From the NCBI RefSeq assembly GCF_013167215.1, contig NZ_JABJWY010000034.1, positions 620,001-684,000 of the forward strand: a DNA stretch of 64,000 nucleotides, in the 5' to 3' direction. Of this stretch, positions 56,341 through 64,000 are shown one piece after another. The position numbers were made by a program, and so were the translations under genes. The notes under the pieces are model-generated. The model saw only the letters and a program-made list of their open reading frames with translations, was not told the origin of the DNA and ran no database searches. Numbering within the stretch: the stretch's first letter is position 1; every line of letters starts with the position of its first letter. Source of the stretch: Sphingobacterium prati. GTDB taxonomy: Bacteria > Bacteroidota > Bacteroidia > Sphingobacteriales > Sphingobacteriaceae.

Positions 56341-56928
56341 CTATCTCAACCCTTTTACGCAAATGTTAGTTAACCAAGCAAGCCGTGCTTCGAAGTCAGG
56401 AAAGCGATCAAAGAGCAATACCTCCTGTTCAAAACAACGAGAGGTCGTCACTAACATTTCTGCGAGAAAGAGAATATCTTTTTCTTCTAAAAACTTAATT
56501 TCTCCTTTGGCAATAGCTATTTGGATCATTTCGCGAATTAATTTGATTTCATCATCCAACATATGGCGTGTTTTGGACACCATTAATGCAGGATCTGACT
56601 TCATATCATCAAAAGCCAAATGAAAACGTTTGGTAATCAAATTGATCTGGCGTAATTTCGCTCTTAAAAAACTAACTAAATTTTCCTCTAGGGAAGCTGT
56701 CGGACTATAGCTTTCCTTAGCGACGTTAAACACTTGCAAACATAAACATTCGGCTATCGCGTCAAAAACATCCATTTTGTTCGTAAAATAGTAATATAAC
56801 GTACTGCGTCCCTTACCGCAAGCTTTAGATATATCTTGCATTGAAACTCGCGTAAAACCATATGTCTCAAAAACCTTCATTGACGAAAGGATAATTTCTT
56901 CCCTAATATTTTCTTGTTGCATTGTCAT
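56341..56928 (-). CDS. TetR/AcrR-family transcriptional regulator
   Basis: 195 residues from the ATG at 56928 (MTMQQENIREEIILSSMKVF). The frame is open to 57033, but that would run through the promoter and overlap the divergent GNAT gene, so the short start is chosen. The HTH is typical (TRVSMQDISKACGKGRSTLYYYFTNKMDVFDAI); the C-terminal ligand domain is helical and unspecific (LIKRFHLAFDDMKSDPALMV and following). A TACGTTTG -7 box lies 8 bases before the ATG, giving an almost leaderless mRNA. Likely autorepressor through the palindrome at 56932-56956. Confidence 0.9.
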   Translation of the reverse strand: MTMQQENIREEIILSSMKVFETYGFTRVSMQDISKACGKGRSTLYYYFTNKMDVFDAIAECLCLQVFNVAKESYSPTASLEENLVSFLRAKLRQINLITKRFHLAFDDMKSDPALMVSKTRHMLDDEIKLIREMIQIAIAKGEIKFLEEKDILFLAEMLVTTSRCFEQEVLLFDRFPDFEARLAWLTNICVKGLR

Positions 56929-56931
56929 CAC

Positions 56932-56956
56932 TCGACAAACGTACAAAAAATGTCGA
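56932..56956 (-). promoter_or_regulatory. tetR promoter overlapped by an inverted repeat
   Basis: TCGACA (56932-56937) and TGTCGA (56951-56956) form an inverted repeat whose centre contains the minus-strand -7 box TACGTTTG (56943-56936). A TetR dimer bound here would block its own promoter and perhaps that of the divergent GNAT gene. Confidence 0.5.
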
Positions 56957-57010
56957 AAAATTCCATCATCATTCAACAATTGAACATATTTTTTTACTAT
57001 TTTTACTTCC

Positions 57011-57589
57011 ATGATATCGGACATATTCCCCATTTTATCAACTGAACGTCTTTCTTTACGTCAGATTCAACATTCGGATGCTCCAGCATTGTTCTCCTAT
57101 TTCTCAAAAGATGAGGTAACACTATATTTTGATTTACCAACTTTTCAGCACGTATATGAGGCCTATAAGCTCGTAAAAACCTGGCAGGAAAACTTTCAGC
57201 AAAAAAAGGCGATTCGTTGGGCGATCTGTTTAAAAGACAATCCGAATCAGCTAATTGGCTCTTGTGGTTTTCATAACTTTTCATCTGAGCACTTTCGTGC
57301 CGAGATCGGTTATGAACTTCATCCTGCCTTCTGGCAGCAAGGCATAATGACAGAGGCCGTTTCCGCGATTATTTCCTTCGGAATTGAAGGCTATAAGCTC
57401 AACCGGATTGAGGCATTTATTGATCCAGGTAACTTGGCCTCTCGTAAGTTGCTTGAAAAAATGAATCTTGTTTCCGAAGGAATTCTTCGGGACTACTTCT
57501 TTGAAAAGGGGCGTTTTGTGGATGGCGAAATTTTTGCATTACTTAAAAAGAATTATATCCAGCCTACTTTCTTTCGCCAGATTGTATAG
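57011..57589 (+). CDS. GNAT N-acetyltransferase, RimJ/RimL-like
   Basis: 192 residues. LSTERLSLRQIQHSDAPALFSYFSKDEVTLYFD is the family start, WAICLKDNPNQLIGSCGFHNFSSEHFRAEIGYELHPAFWQQGIMTEAV contains the acetyl-CoA-binding loop (QQGIMTEA, the Q/RxxGxG/A variant) and LNRIEAFIDPGNLASRKLLEKMNLVSEGILRDYFFEKGRFVD the typical C-terminus. Acceptor may be a ribosomal protein N-terminus or a small amine. Divergent from tetR and overlapping the next gene at its 3' end. Confidence 0.92.
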   Translation: MISDIFPILSTERLSLRQIQHSDAPALFSYFSKDEVTLYFDLPTFQHVYEAYKLVKTWQENFQQKKAIRWAICLKDNPNQLIGSCGFHNFSSEHFRAEIGYELHPAFWQQGIMTEAVSAIISFGIEGYKLNRIEAFIDPGNLASRKLLEKMNLVSEGILRDYFFEKGRFVDGEIFALLKKNYIQPTFFRQIV

Positions 57590-58116
57590 TCGGGATCTTG
57601 TTGATCTAAAATCACAAGTTGATCTAGATTATGGAGCGTATCGAGTTGCTTTTTGCTGAGTTTGGGAAGATCCATCAGCAACCGCAAGTGATTGAGGTTA
57701 TCTTTGTCCTCGACCGGATAGATTCCCCCGTCCGAAGTTAACTGTGTTCCAAAACGCTGTGGCTTGCTCTTAAAACACTGTATTCTATCATGTAAATAGG
57801 CTATATGCGCTAAATTAATATCCCCTTTATTCATGTTCATCAATTGGTAACAGTTTTGCATGAACATCGGTTCCGATACCGCATGCTGTACAATCAACCA
57901 AGCAGCTTCACTGGCTGCTTCGCCAACTTTTGAAATACTAGGATACCCTATCTGATCCATTATTTCCCGTAATCGCTTCGCATTAGCGCGGTGGACGGCT
58001 TCCATTTTCGGATGATAGCCCTTCCCAAGTGCATGACTTTTGGCTAATTCTTCCCTTAATAGCCTATCGTCATTCGTTAATTGAATCAATTCCTTTGCAA
58101 GTTTTTCGTGTACCAT
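57553..58116 (-). CDS. DUF6624-type protein of unknown function
   Basis: 187 residues, soluble: MVHEKLAKELIQLTNDDRLL, HRANAKRLREIMDQIGYPSISKVGEAASEAAWLIVQHAVSEPMFMQNCYQLM, HIAYLHDRIQCFKSKPQRFGTQLT and YPVEDKDNLNHLRLLMDLPKL. The repeated QHA, AYLHDRI and GTQ phrases match a helical family that I recall as DUF6624. Its last 37 bases overlap the 3' end of the converging GNAT gene. No signal peptide. Role unknown. Confidence 0.82.
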   Translation of the reverse strand: MVHEKLAKELIQLTNDDRLLREELAKSHALGKGYHPKMEAVHRANAKRLREIMDQIGYPSISKVGEAASEAAWLIVQHAVSEPMFMQNCYQLMNMNKGDINLAHIAYLHDRIQCFKSKPQRFGTQLTSDGGIYPVEDKDNLNHLRLLMDLPKLSKKQLDTLHNLDQLVILDQQDPDYTIWRKKVGWI

Positions 58117-58202
58117 ACATACATGTTATCTCTTATTTGCATAATCGTCATACATTTTTGGCTAGGTCCAAGAAACTTCGACCATATCGTATAGATATTG
58201 AT

Positions 58203-59045
58203 TTATAATACCTTGGTCATTTCAAGTTGATTGATTCCATTTGCCAGGCCTTGCTTCTCCAAGAATAACTTCACATCATTCGCTTCTGCGTCGACGTTAT
58301 TGAACTGTATTATTTCTGTAGTCGTCTCATTTTTAAGGGCCTGAAAAAGCAACGTTCCCACGCCTTGTCTTCGAAATTCAGGAGCCACAGCGATATGATA
58401 TATTCTTTTGTTCACAAGATTAAAAAGGACATAACCAACGAGCTTACTATCAATATACGCGCCCAAGGCTTTCGGTTGCAAAGTATCCATACTTTCCAAG
58501 GCACTTTGCCAGCTTGGTAAAATATCCCAGAATCTTTGTAATACTGTCCATGGAACATCAGACAAAGAGCGGATTGACACAACATTTTCCACTTTCTCAG
58601 ATTGAATGACGCCAGAGAAACACAACAATTTTCTATTGATCGAAAAGCCGCTCTTTTGGTAAGCACGAATAGCAGACTGGTTACTTTCTATGGCCTCCAA
58701 AACGATCCGTTTTACGCGATGTTGGTTCAGGAAAGGGACTACATAGTCATACATTTTCCCTACCAGCCCAAGTCCACGAAATCCAGGTAACACACCTGTT
58801 CCACCGTTATAAACAACACGCTGATGATTTAATTCACGCACACCGTGCAACATAAAGGCAACGAGTTCGCCTGCTATGAATGTACCAACGGACCATGCTA
58901 GGTCGATATCTTCCGCTCTGATCTTCTGCCTTAATTGTTCCATATCAAGCTGAAATGGAACAATATAATCTACAAAAGCTCGATTAATTGTCTGCAGCAG
59001 CTCCGGGAGATCCGATTGAGTTAATTGTCGAATTCTTGTTGACAT
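58203..59045 (-). CDS. Tandem GNAT acetyltransferase
   Basis: 280 residues holding two GNAT folds. The N-terminal one has the full acetyl-CoA loop in TGVLPGFRGLGLVGKMYDYV (GLG motif); the C-terminal one has IYHIAVAPEFRRQGVGTLLFQAL, a textbook RRQGVGT loop, and ends with FLEKQGLANGINQLEMTKVL. Both loops look able to bind CoA. Substrate unknown. Two-domain GNATs include aminoglycoside- and mycothiol-type enzymes, but nothing here points to either. Confidence 0.9.
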   Translation of the reverse strand: MSTRIRQLTQSDLPELLQTINRAFVDYIVPFQLDMEQLRQKIRAEDIDLAWSVGTFIAGELVAFMLHGVRELNHQRVVYNGGTGVLPGFRGLGLVGKMYDYVVPFLNQHRVKRIVLEAIESNQSAIRAYQKSGFSINRKLLCFSGVIQSEKVENVVSIRSLSDVPWTVLQRFWDILPSWQSALESMDTLQPKALGAYIDSKLVGYVLFNLVNKRIYHIAVAPEFRRQGVGTLLFQALKNETTTEIIQFNNVDAEANDVKLFLEKQGLANGINQLEMTKVL

Positions 59046-59134
59046 ATTATTTAGTATTAGTAGAGACGAAGTAGTCCTGAACGTATCAAAAATCGCTTGA
59101 CAGGACGGTTTTATTGATTACTGCGCCCCCCTGT

Positions 59135-59806
59135 TCATACTTGAGATTTAATGATGGTTTCAATGTTTTTACAGTACTCTTCCAATGTAGCGATCAATTG
59201 TGCCACATGAATTCCATCACAGACGGCATGATGTACTTGGATAGCGATAGGCATCAAGATTTCATCGGCCTGTTTTTGATATTTCCCGATGGTAAAAGAA
59301 GGAGCAAAATAATCTGTAAAGTCAGCAATATGGAGGTTAAAACTATCAAAATTTATCCACGGAAGTGCTGAAATATTAAAATGATTCTCCGGCGGTTGTT
59401 CCGGAAAAAAATGCAAATTGTCAGCATACCTTTCCTCAACAACGTTATAGTTAGCCATAAATTTCTTAAAATCCTCTTCATATAAAGCCGTTAGCGCAGA
59501 AAAAGTTTCTGTTTCCGAATGCAATACGGTATATATGGGGTTTACACAATCCCAGACAATGAGTTCGCCCTCCTTCATTGCCATTTTAAACGCTTCATGC
59601 TTGTTTACCGCACGTGTGATAAGATAAATCATGACAGGATAAAATTTATAGCCATTTTCCTTTAGGAAAGGAAGCATTTTGGCGATATCAATTTTTGTTG
59701 TCAGGCTAAAGCTGCATTTCATCTGACTACGATACACCGAAAAGTGTTCCTTTCGCTTCCAATCCGCTAAATTAATCTTCCTATATGCTGCTGTTATTTT
59801 CTCCAT
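59135..59806 (-). CDS. Type A chloramphenicol O-acetyltransferase
   Basis: Cytoplasmic trimeric enzyme acetylating chloramphenicol; 223 residues, CAT length. Catalytic His193 and Asp197 are in VHHAVCDGIHVAQL (HHxxxDG). Other family phrases: RKEHFSVYRSQMKCSFSLTTKIDIA, PVMIYLITRAVNKHEAFKMA, PIYTVLHSETETFSALT and ISALPWINFDSFNLHI (NFDSFNLHI is diagnostic). No mobile element nearby and base use like its neighbours, so it looks intrinsic rather than recently acquired. Confidence 0.93.
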   Translation of the reverse strand: MEKITAAYRKINLADWKRKEHFSVYRSQMKCSFSLTTKIDIAKMLPFLKENGYKFYPVMIYLITRAVNKHEAFKMAMKEGELIVWDCVNPIYTVLHSETETFSALTALYEEDFKKFMANYNVVEERYADNLHFFPEQPPENHFNISALPWINFDSFNLHIADFTDYFAPSFTIGKYQKQADEILMPIAIQVHHAVCDGIHVAQLIATLEEYCKNIETIIKSQV

Positions 59807-59912
59807 TGCGTTTACTGATCTTTTTGTCTGAATTTGTTAAACTGTACCAGAAAATCACCAATTTTTATCCAGATTTTCTTTCCCATCAAAAGGTAACAAT
59901 TCTTTTTAAGAT

Positions 59913-60530
59913 TTAAACATCCCATTTTTTACTTCTACCCCTCCCCTTATACCATTTCAATGCGTTTTTTTCATGTACTTTCAAAAATCGATCTTTCGCT
60001 TCGTTGTAATCATGTCCATCAACCCATTCGCGTTTGATTAACTTTTGTTTGAGTGTCTGATAGCTTTCTTTGACTGTTGGATGCGCTATTAGATAATCAC
60101 GAAATGCAATATGTCTTATCCAATCGGGCGTTCCTTTTACAAAAACATGTAAATGAGCAACTCGGAGATTGTGATCATGCAAAATCGCCGGCACCTCTTC
60201 CCCTTTCTTTACAACATCCGGAACTGCAATTTTATATGTGGGTTTATTAAGCAATATAAAAAAACGACGTTCCGGCCAATCTTGATTATATTTTTCATAA
60301 TAAACAACATCTGGCAATTTTAAGAGGCTGGGTAAGCGATCTAAATCGGCTTCGTTCGCCACCCCCAGCTGAACATCAATGATCGGCTTTGCCGAAAGTC
60401 CTTCCACAGAAGTACTACCAATATGGTCAATTTGTGGATCAAGCGGCTTAAGCACGGATTGTAACGCCAGTTTAATTGACTTGAATTGTGTTTTCCATTT
60501 TGGATCATAGGGTTGAAAAGGTAATTTCAT
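59913..60530 (-). CDS. GrpB-family nucleotidyltransferase-like protein
   Basis: 205 residues. QPYDPKWKTQFKSIKLALQS, IDHIGSTSVEGLSAKPIIDVQLGV (nucleotidyltransferase-like GS...D.D region) and HDHNLRVAHLHVFVKGTPDWIRHIAFRDYLIAHP are family hallmarks of GrpB/UPF0157. No experimentally clear role in bacteria; sometimes fused to CoaE. The C-terminal tail is basic (WYKGRGRSKKWDV). Confidence 0.92.
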   Translation of the reverse strand: MKLPFQPYDPKWKTQFKSIKLALQSVLKPLDPQIDHIGSTSVEGLSAKPIIDVQLGVANEADLDRLPSLLKLPDVVYYEKYNQDWPERRFFILLNKPTYKIAVPDVVKKGEEVPAILHDHNLRVAHLHVFVKGTPDWIRHIAFRDYLIAHPTVKESYQTLKQKLIKREWVDGHDYNEAKDRFLKVHEKNALKWYKGRGRSKKWDV

Positions 60531-60620
60531 TTCAATAATTGTTTTATCTCCTACATGCTAATTAACGCCAACCTTCGGCCAAAATAAAACATAATTTTTA
60601 GCATTTTAGTTCCTCGCCCT

Positions 60621-61418
60621 TCACAATCCAGTACCTTTCTGTAAAATCTTGCTGAGATGACTAACATCTGTTAATCCAAACTCATCGGCTATTTCTTTTA
60701 AAATCATTCGTCCAGCGGAAATACGCTGCCGAATAAGCGTGTCGCGATAACGCTGGATATAGCTTCTTATGGTTATACCGGCTTTACGTTTGAAGTAGGT
60801 GCCTAAATAATCAGGTGTAATATTGAAATAAGGAGCCATTACCTGAGACCGCAATAAATCTGGGGTGTATATATTTTTGTGAATATAACAAAATATAGCC
60901 TGCAGATCTCGGCTTCTACCAGCATTTGCTTGTAATTCGGGCATATTTCTCATCAGAACCGTAGAAATGCTAAGCAACTGATACCATATCAGATCTTGGT
61001 TCGCAAAAGTATCGTATTGTAGTGACGCAATTACCTGAAACAGCAGACGAACCGTTAGTAGATCAGCAGATAGTAAGGAAAATCCATGCTGGTGGGTTTC
61101 TCGGCTTTTTCTTAAATACTCTACATGACGGGTTAATTCTCCTGAATCCGTTGCATTACGGTAAATATATGCATCTGTAAATTTTAAATAAATAAAATGC
61201 GTCTCCTGCTCGATTTCAAAATAATGATACTCTTCTGGCCCGATAAAAAAAACAGCACCACTTTGATAAGGAACAGGATGGCCATTGATGACATGCGTGC
61301 CCAATCCATTCGCAATAAAAATAAATTCGTAGTGATTATGATTATGCTCTGGATGTGTCCAATCGGAGGATTTAAACTCCGACACAAGGATAGGCTCAAA
61401 TTGTCTATAGCGTTTCAT
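60621..61418 (-). CDS. AraC-family regulator with cupin domain
   Basis: 265 residues. N-terminal cupin (HPEHNHNHYEFIFIANGLGTHVINGHPVPYQSGAVFFIGPEEYHYFEIE) with the His-rich sugar/metal-binding look, then two HTHs (about 170-265: PYFNITPDYLGTYFKRKAGITIRSYIQRYRDTLIRQRISAGRMILKEIADEFGLTDVSHLSKIL). Divergent from the PRISE-like reductase at 61500 with 81 bases between, so it probably controls that gene. Confidence 0.9.
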   Translation of the reverse strand: MKRYRQFEPILVSEFKSSDWTHPEHNHNHYEFIFIANGLGTHVINGHPVPYQSGAVFFIGPEEYHYFEIEQETHFIYLKFTDAYIYRNATDSGELTRHVEYLRKSRETHQHGFSLLSADLLTVRLLFQVIASLQYDTFANQDLIWYQLLSISTVLMRNMPELQANAGRSRDLQAIFCYIHKNIYTPDLLRSQVMAPYFNITPDYLGTYFKRKAGITIRSYIQRYRDTLIRQRISAGRMILKEIADEFGLTDVSHLSKILQKGTGL

Positions 61419-61499
61419 TCAAGAAATTTACAAAATTATAGCCGATTTTTACATCTCTTCAGTCTTCATTAGCGCTAAGTTTGTTAAAAAGAAATTTAT

Positions 61500-62555
61500 A
61501 TGGAAACAACACAAAATACTGCATTGATCGTAGGTGCAAATGGTGTCATTAGCACAAACCTTATTGAATATCTTAGCAACCTCGGGAACTGGGATATTAT
61601 TGGTCTATCTCGTCGTGGTGGGACCGATCACGACCGCGTTCGTTATATTGCTGTAGATTTACTTGACTTAACAGACTGTATTAACAAATTAAGCGCACTA
61701 ACAGCCGTCACTCATATCTTTTACGCGGCTTATCAAGACCGGGAAAGTTGGGCTGCATTGGTCGAACCCAATCTAAAGATGTTAGTCAATGTGTTCACGG
61801 CAGTTGAGCCAATGGCTGAAGCTCTGCAGCACGTTAGTCTAATGCAAGGTTATAAAGTTTATGGTGCCCATCTCGGCCCTTTTAAAACCCCGGCCAAGGA
61901 ATCCGATGCCGGCCATATGCCGCCTGAATTCAATAGTAGCCAACTTCAGTATCTTCAACAGCAGCAAATCGGGAAACAATGGACCTGGTCAGCCATCCGT
62001 CCGTCAGTTGTGGGCGGAACAGCTCCGGGCAACCCGATGAACCTTGCACTGTTGATTGCCGTATATGCTACAATCTCCAAAGCGTTAAATATTCCGCTCC
62101 GTTTCCCGGGTAAACCAGGTGCATATGGAAAGCTATTGGAAATGACCGACGCTACCTTATTAGCAAAGGCTACTGTATGGGCCGCTACGGAACCACTAGC
62201 AGCCAATCAAGCCTTCAATATTAATAATGGGGACTTATTCCGTTGGGAAGACCTATGGCCCAAAATTGCTAAATATTTCGATATGGAAGTCGACACCCCC
62301 ATTTCCTTACCACTTCAAACAATGATGTCCGATAAAGCAGAGCTATGGGAAAACATAAGAACTCAGAAGAGCTTAAAATATAATTATAATGAAGTATCGG
62401 CCTGGGCGTTCGGCGACTTTGTTTTTTCCTGGGATTATGACTTTTTCGCAGACGGTACTAAAGCTCGAAGATTAGGATTCCATGAGTACGTTGATACCGA
62501 GCAGATGTTTTTTCGTTTATTTGACGAGATGAGGAACAAACAAATCATCCCTTAA
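61500..62555 (+). CDS. SDR-family PRISE-like reductase
   Basis: NAD(P)-dependent short-chain dehydrogenase, 351 residues. It opens TALIVGANGVISTNLIEYLS with a modified Rossmann loop (GANGVI) and LSRRGGTD for the NADP phosphate, then VTHIFYAAYQDRESWAAL, HVSLMQGYKVYGAHLGPF with the unusual Tyr/Lys site of progesterone 5-beta-reductase/iridoid synthase (YKVYGxH), and WTWSAIRPSVVGG. Bacterial PRISE members reduce enones such as small alpha,beta-unsaturated carbonyls. Target of the divergent AraC regulator is likely. Followed by a perfect terminator. Confidence 0.9.
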   Translation: METTQNTALIVGANGVISTNLIEYLSNLGNWDIIGLSRRGGTDHDRVRYIAVDLLDLTDCINKLSALTAVTHIFYAAYQDRESWAALVEPNLKMLVNVFTAVEPMAEALQHVSLMQGYKVYGAHLGPFKTPAKESDAGHMPPEFNSSQLQYLQQQQIGKQWTWSAIRPSVVGGTAPGNPMNLALLIAVYATISKALNIPLRFPGKPGAYGKLLEMTDATLLAKATVWAATEPLAANQAFNINNGDLFRWEDLWPKIAKYFDMEVDTPISLPLQTMMSDKAELWENIRTQKSLKYNYNEVSAWAFGDFVFSWDYDFFADGTKARRLGFHEYVDTEQMFFRLFDEMRNKQIIP

Positions 62556-62561
62556 GCACAA

Positions 62562-62602
62562 TTTTTCTTCATGGTGGTAATAACAACCACCATGAAGAAA
62601 AA
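62562..62602 (+). terminator. Perfect 17-bp terminator hairpin
   Basis: Arm TTTTTCTTCATGGTGGT (62562-62578) with its exact complement at 62586-62602, 7-base loop. The flanking T and A runs suit both strands: the reductase gene and the pseudogene on the minus strand. Confidence 0.93.
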
Positions 62603-62613
62603 AAATCTGCGTG

Positions 62614-62986
62614 CTATTTGACCACAGTAGCTTCCAATTCGACCTTCAAGGTCTCAAACAACCCCACGACTTCCAATGCCGTTAATGCTTGTGTTTAGAA
62701 ACTCATTCCTGTAATATTGGAAAATGTGGCCATAGCTGTTGCATAGAAGTAGTATACAAATTTGGACGCGCGATTCCATTACATTGATAGCCCGCAGTCC
62801 CGATGACCGTTTCCAGACTGGCGATAGCCTATTTCAATCGCGATTCCATCCCCTTGTCACTGGAGGATCCATCTATTACCGCCTGTCCTGAACAATACAA
62901 CGTTCCTTCCACATGTTTTATTTCGACAGCCTGAACGTAACTACGTTGTTGTTGCCATACCCATGGATAAGTGATCTTTTATTCAT
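62614..62986 (-). pseudogene. RidA-family (YjgF) pseudogene
   Basis: Reading the minus strand from an ATG at 62986 gives clear RidA-like pieces: RSYVQAVEIKHVEGTLYCSG, QAVIDGSSSDKGMESRLK, AIASLETVIGTAGYQCNGIA, RPNLYTTSMQQLWPHFPILQ and, in another frame, ALTALEVVGLFETLKVELEA. The pieces are broken by TAG at 62831-62829 (expected Gln after Lys), TGA at 62705-62703 (expected Trp) and frameshifts near 62960 and 62690. RidA normally hydrolyses reactive enamine/imine intermediates; this copy cannot make a full protein. It follows the Crp/Fnr gene. Confidence 0.8.
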
Positions 62987-63063
62987 TTTTACAAAATTTT
63001 TGATAGACAACAAAATTGTGAAATGGCGGTTGCAAATACCTTTATAAAACGCACTATTATCGA

Positions 63064-63077
63064 GTGACAAAAGTCAC
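63064..63077. promoter_or_regulatory. Putative Crp/Fnr operator
   Basis: GTGACAAAAGTCAC, a perfect GTGAC-N4-GTCAC palindrome starting 2 bases past the Crp/Fnr stop codon and 78 bases upstream of the ridA pseudogene start. It fits Crp/Fnr-superfamily half-sites (TGAC/GTCA). Confidence 0.6.
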
Positions 63078-63078
63078 A

Positions 63079-63642
63079 TCACTGCGGTAACCGACTTAGT
63101 GCCTCCCGAGATACCCCCAAATAAGCTGCAAGTAATGATTTTGGGACACGTTGTACCAATGTGGGGTATTTCTTCAGGAGCTGTTCGTAGCGTTCTTTAA
63201 TTCCTACTGTCATTGTTGAAATGATGCGTTGCTGTGCAGAAATAAAACCTTGGTAAGCTTTCTCTAGGAAAAAATGTTCCAATTTTGGAACCGCAGCACA
63301 CATTTTTTTATAGTCAATCAAGCGAAGACACAATACTTCAGTATCTTCAATACACTCGAGTGACATCGTAGCTTTAGATTCTGTATAATATGCTGCAAAG
63401 TCAGTTTCCCACCAATCTTCCTGTGCAAAACCGACAATATGCTCCTTACCGGCGTCATTGGTATATACGAGTTTTAACAGCCCTTTGAGCACAAAAAAGT
63501 TGCACGGTACCGGCTCCCCTTCCTGGATCAGAAATTGATGTTTTTTATATCTTTTCAAGCTAAAAAAAGAAGAAATCATTTCAAACTCAGTATCGCTGAG
63601 GGGTACAATACGTTCGATATGATCTCTTAATTGTTTTGTCAT
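63079..63642 (-). CDS. Crp/Fnr-family transcriptional regulator
   Basis: 187 residues from the ATG at 63642 (MTKQLRDHIERIVPLSDTEF), which gives the usual length; the frame is open to 63720 but the extra residues are unlike the family. A cyclic-nucleotide-binding-like beta-roll (FLIQEGEPVPCNFFVLKGLLKLVYTNDAGKEHIVGFA) is followed by a long helix and an HTH (VPKSLLAAYLGVSREALSRL). No N-terminal Cys set for an Fe-S cluster. Such short Bacteroidota members usually act on the adjacent gene; here the neighbour is the ridA pseudogene with a matching site between. Confidence 0.9.
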   Translation of the reverse strand: MTKQLRDHIERIVPLSDTEFEMISSFFSLKRYKKHQFLIQEGEPVPCNFFVLKGLLKLVYTNDAGKEHIVGFAQEDWWETDFAAYYTESKATMSLECIEDTEVLCLRLIDYKKMCAAVPKLEHFFLEKAYQGFISAQQRIISTMTVGIKERYEQLLKKYPTLVQRVPKSLLAAYLGVSREALSRLPQ

Positions 63643-63845
63643 GGTATAAAATTTATTTGCTAAAAAAATACAATTTTCTAAAATCAAATTATTAGATCGT
63701 TGGACACAATGCACTACCATTCAACTTGATTTATTCTGAACACGTACACAATCGCATCGGCATTCAGGTACTTCAAAAATAACTTTTCGAAATATAAAAG
63801 CCAGTTTAACAAATATGTGTCCGCTGGCCTATTTTATTCTCAATG

Positions 63846-64000
63846 CTAATTTTTTTCCCTTGATCTTAAAAATCGTTTGGTCAGATATTTTCGTACAGGG
63901 ATGTCATATAGTTTCAAACAGCTATAAGCAAGTGTAATACTGCCGACAATTACAGCTGCAGCACCAGGTAAAGATTCTTCAAAGCTGAGATTTTCGTTTT
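63846..64000 (-). CDS. C-terminal fragment of a probable acyltransferase-3 family protein
   Basis: Only the last 50 codons are inside the window. They read ESLPGAAAVIVGSITLAYSC, a membrane helix, then LKLYDIPVRKYLTKRFLRSREKN and TAG at 63848-63846. A final helix followed by a (Y/E)xPVRKxLxxRF tail is typical of OafA/acyltransferase-3 proteins that acylate surface polysaccharides. The catalytic part lies outside. Confidence 0.6.
   Translation of the reverse strand, partial: NENLSFEESLPGAAAVIVGSITLAYSCLKLYDIPVRKYLTKRFLRSREKN

Noticed and set aside
56929..57033. Longer N-terminus for the TetR protein
   Set aside because: It would read through the -7 box and overlap the divergent GNAT start; residues do not resemble the family.
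57003..57284. 93-codon minus-strand frame
   Set aside because: Antisense to the GNAT gene; no protein likeness.

Overview
The window reads as a chromosomal segment of a Bacteroidota bacterium of the Sphingobacteriaceae type (Sphingobacterium or a close relative; this is inference from gene content). Reasons: moderate-to-low GC, promoters of the Bacteroidota form TTTG-N17-23-TAnnTTTG, almost no Shine-Dalgarno sequences, two LytS/LytTR two-component pairs, a large type III glutamine synthetase, a CarboxypepD_reg/TonB-type outer-membrane barrel and a GH92 mannosidase. No transposase, integrase, phage gene or CRISPR array was seen; the segment looks like stable chromosome. Both ends cut genes (an oxidoreductase at 1-723 and an acyltransferase-like tail at 63846-64000).

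Layout. 1-7 kb: oxidoreductase, cold-shock protein, DEAD-box RNA helicase, CPA2 antiporter, LytS/LytTR pair. 7-16 kb: fatty-acid and propionate catabolism: a thiolase divergent from an acyl-CoA dehydrogenase/FadJ-type pair, then a prpB-prpC-prpD methylcitrate-cycle operon on the other strand. Together they could take odd-chain acyl-CoA to acetyl-CoA, pyruvate and succinate. 16-18.4 kb: rtcB-prfH, a ribosome/RNA repair operon. 18.4-32 kb: a predicted 28-codon-region small gene, a PDZ aspartyl protease, tRNA-Leu(CAA), a SIMPL protein, an S9 peptidase, glutamine synthetase III, an outer-membrane barrel and a FUSC membrane protein.

32-36 kb: the methionine operon metY-metX-hom. Its 400-base leader holds a good Bacteroidota promoter, a SAM-I riboswitch, a 44-residue peptide with four alternating Met codons, and a terminator whose 5' arm begins at the last of those Met codons. 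This looks like a riboswitch and a peptide attenuator in series and is the most interesting element found.

36-44 kb: a mannose/mannoside module: GH92 mannosidase, GntR/UTRA regulator, sugar-porter MFS, a mannose-6-phosphate isomerase fused to a degenerate kinase-like domain, and a lipoprotein (alpha/alpha)6 glycosidase. Three similar palindromic sites suggest a local GntR regulon. 44-64 kb: nitroreductase, outer-membrane barrel, second LytS/LytTR pair, second-type methionine aminopeptidase, AraC regulators, hydrolases, photolyase, alcohol dehydrogenase, TetR, several GNAT acetyltransferases, a type A chloramphenicol acetyltransferase, GrpB protein, a PRISE-like reductase, a decayed ridA pseudogene and a Crp/Fnr regulator with a matching operator.

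All functional calls come from reading motifs and recalling family features; no database search was run.
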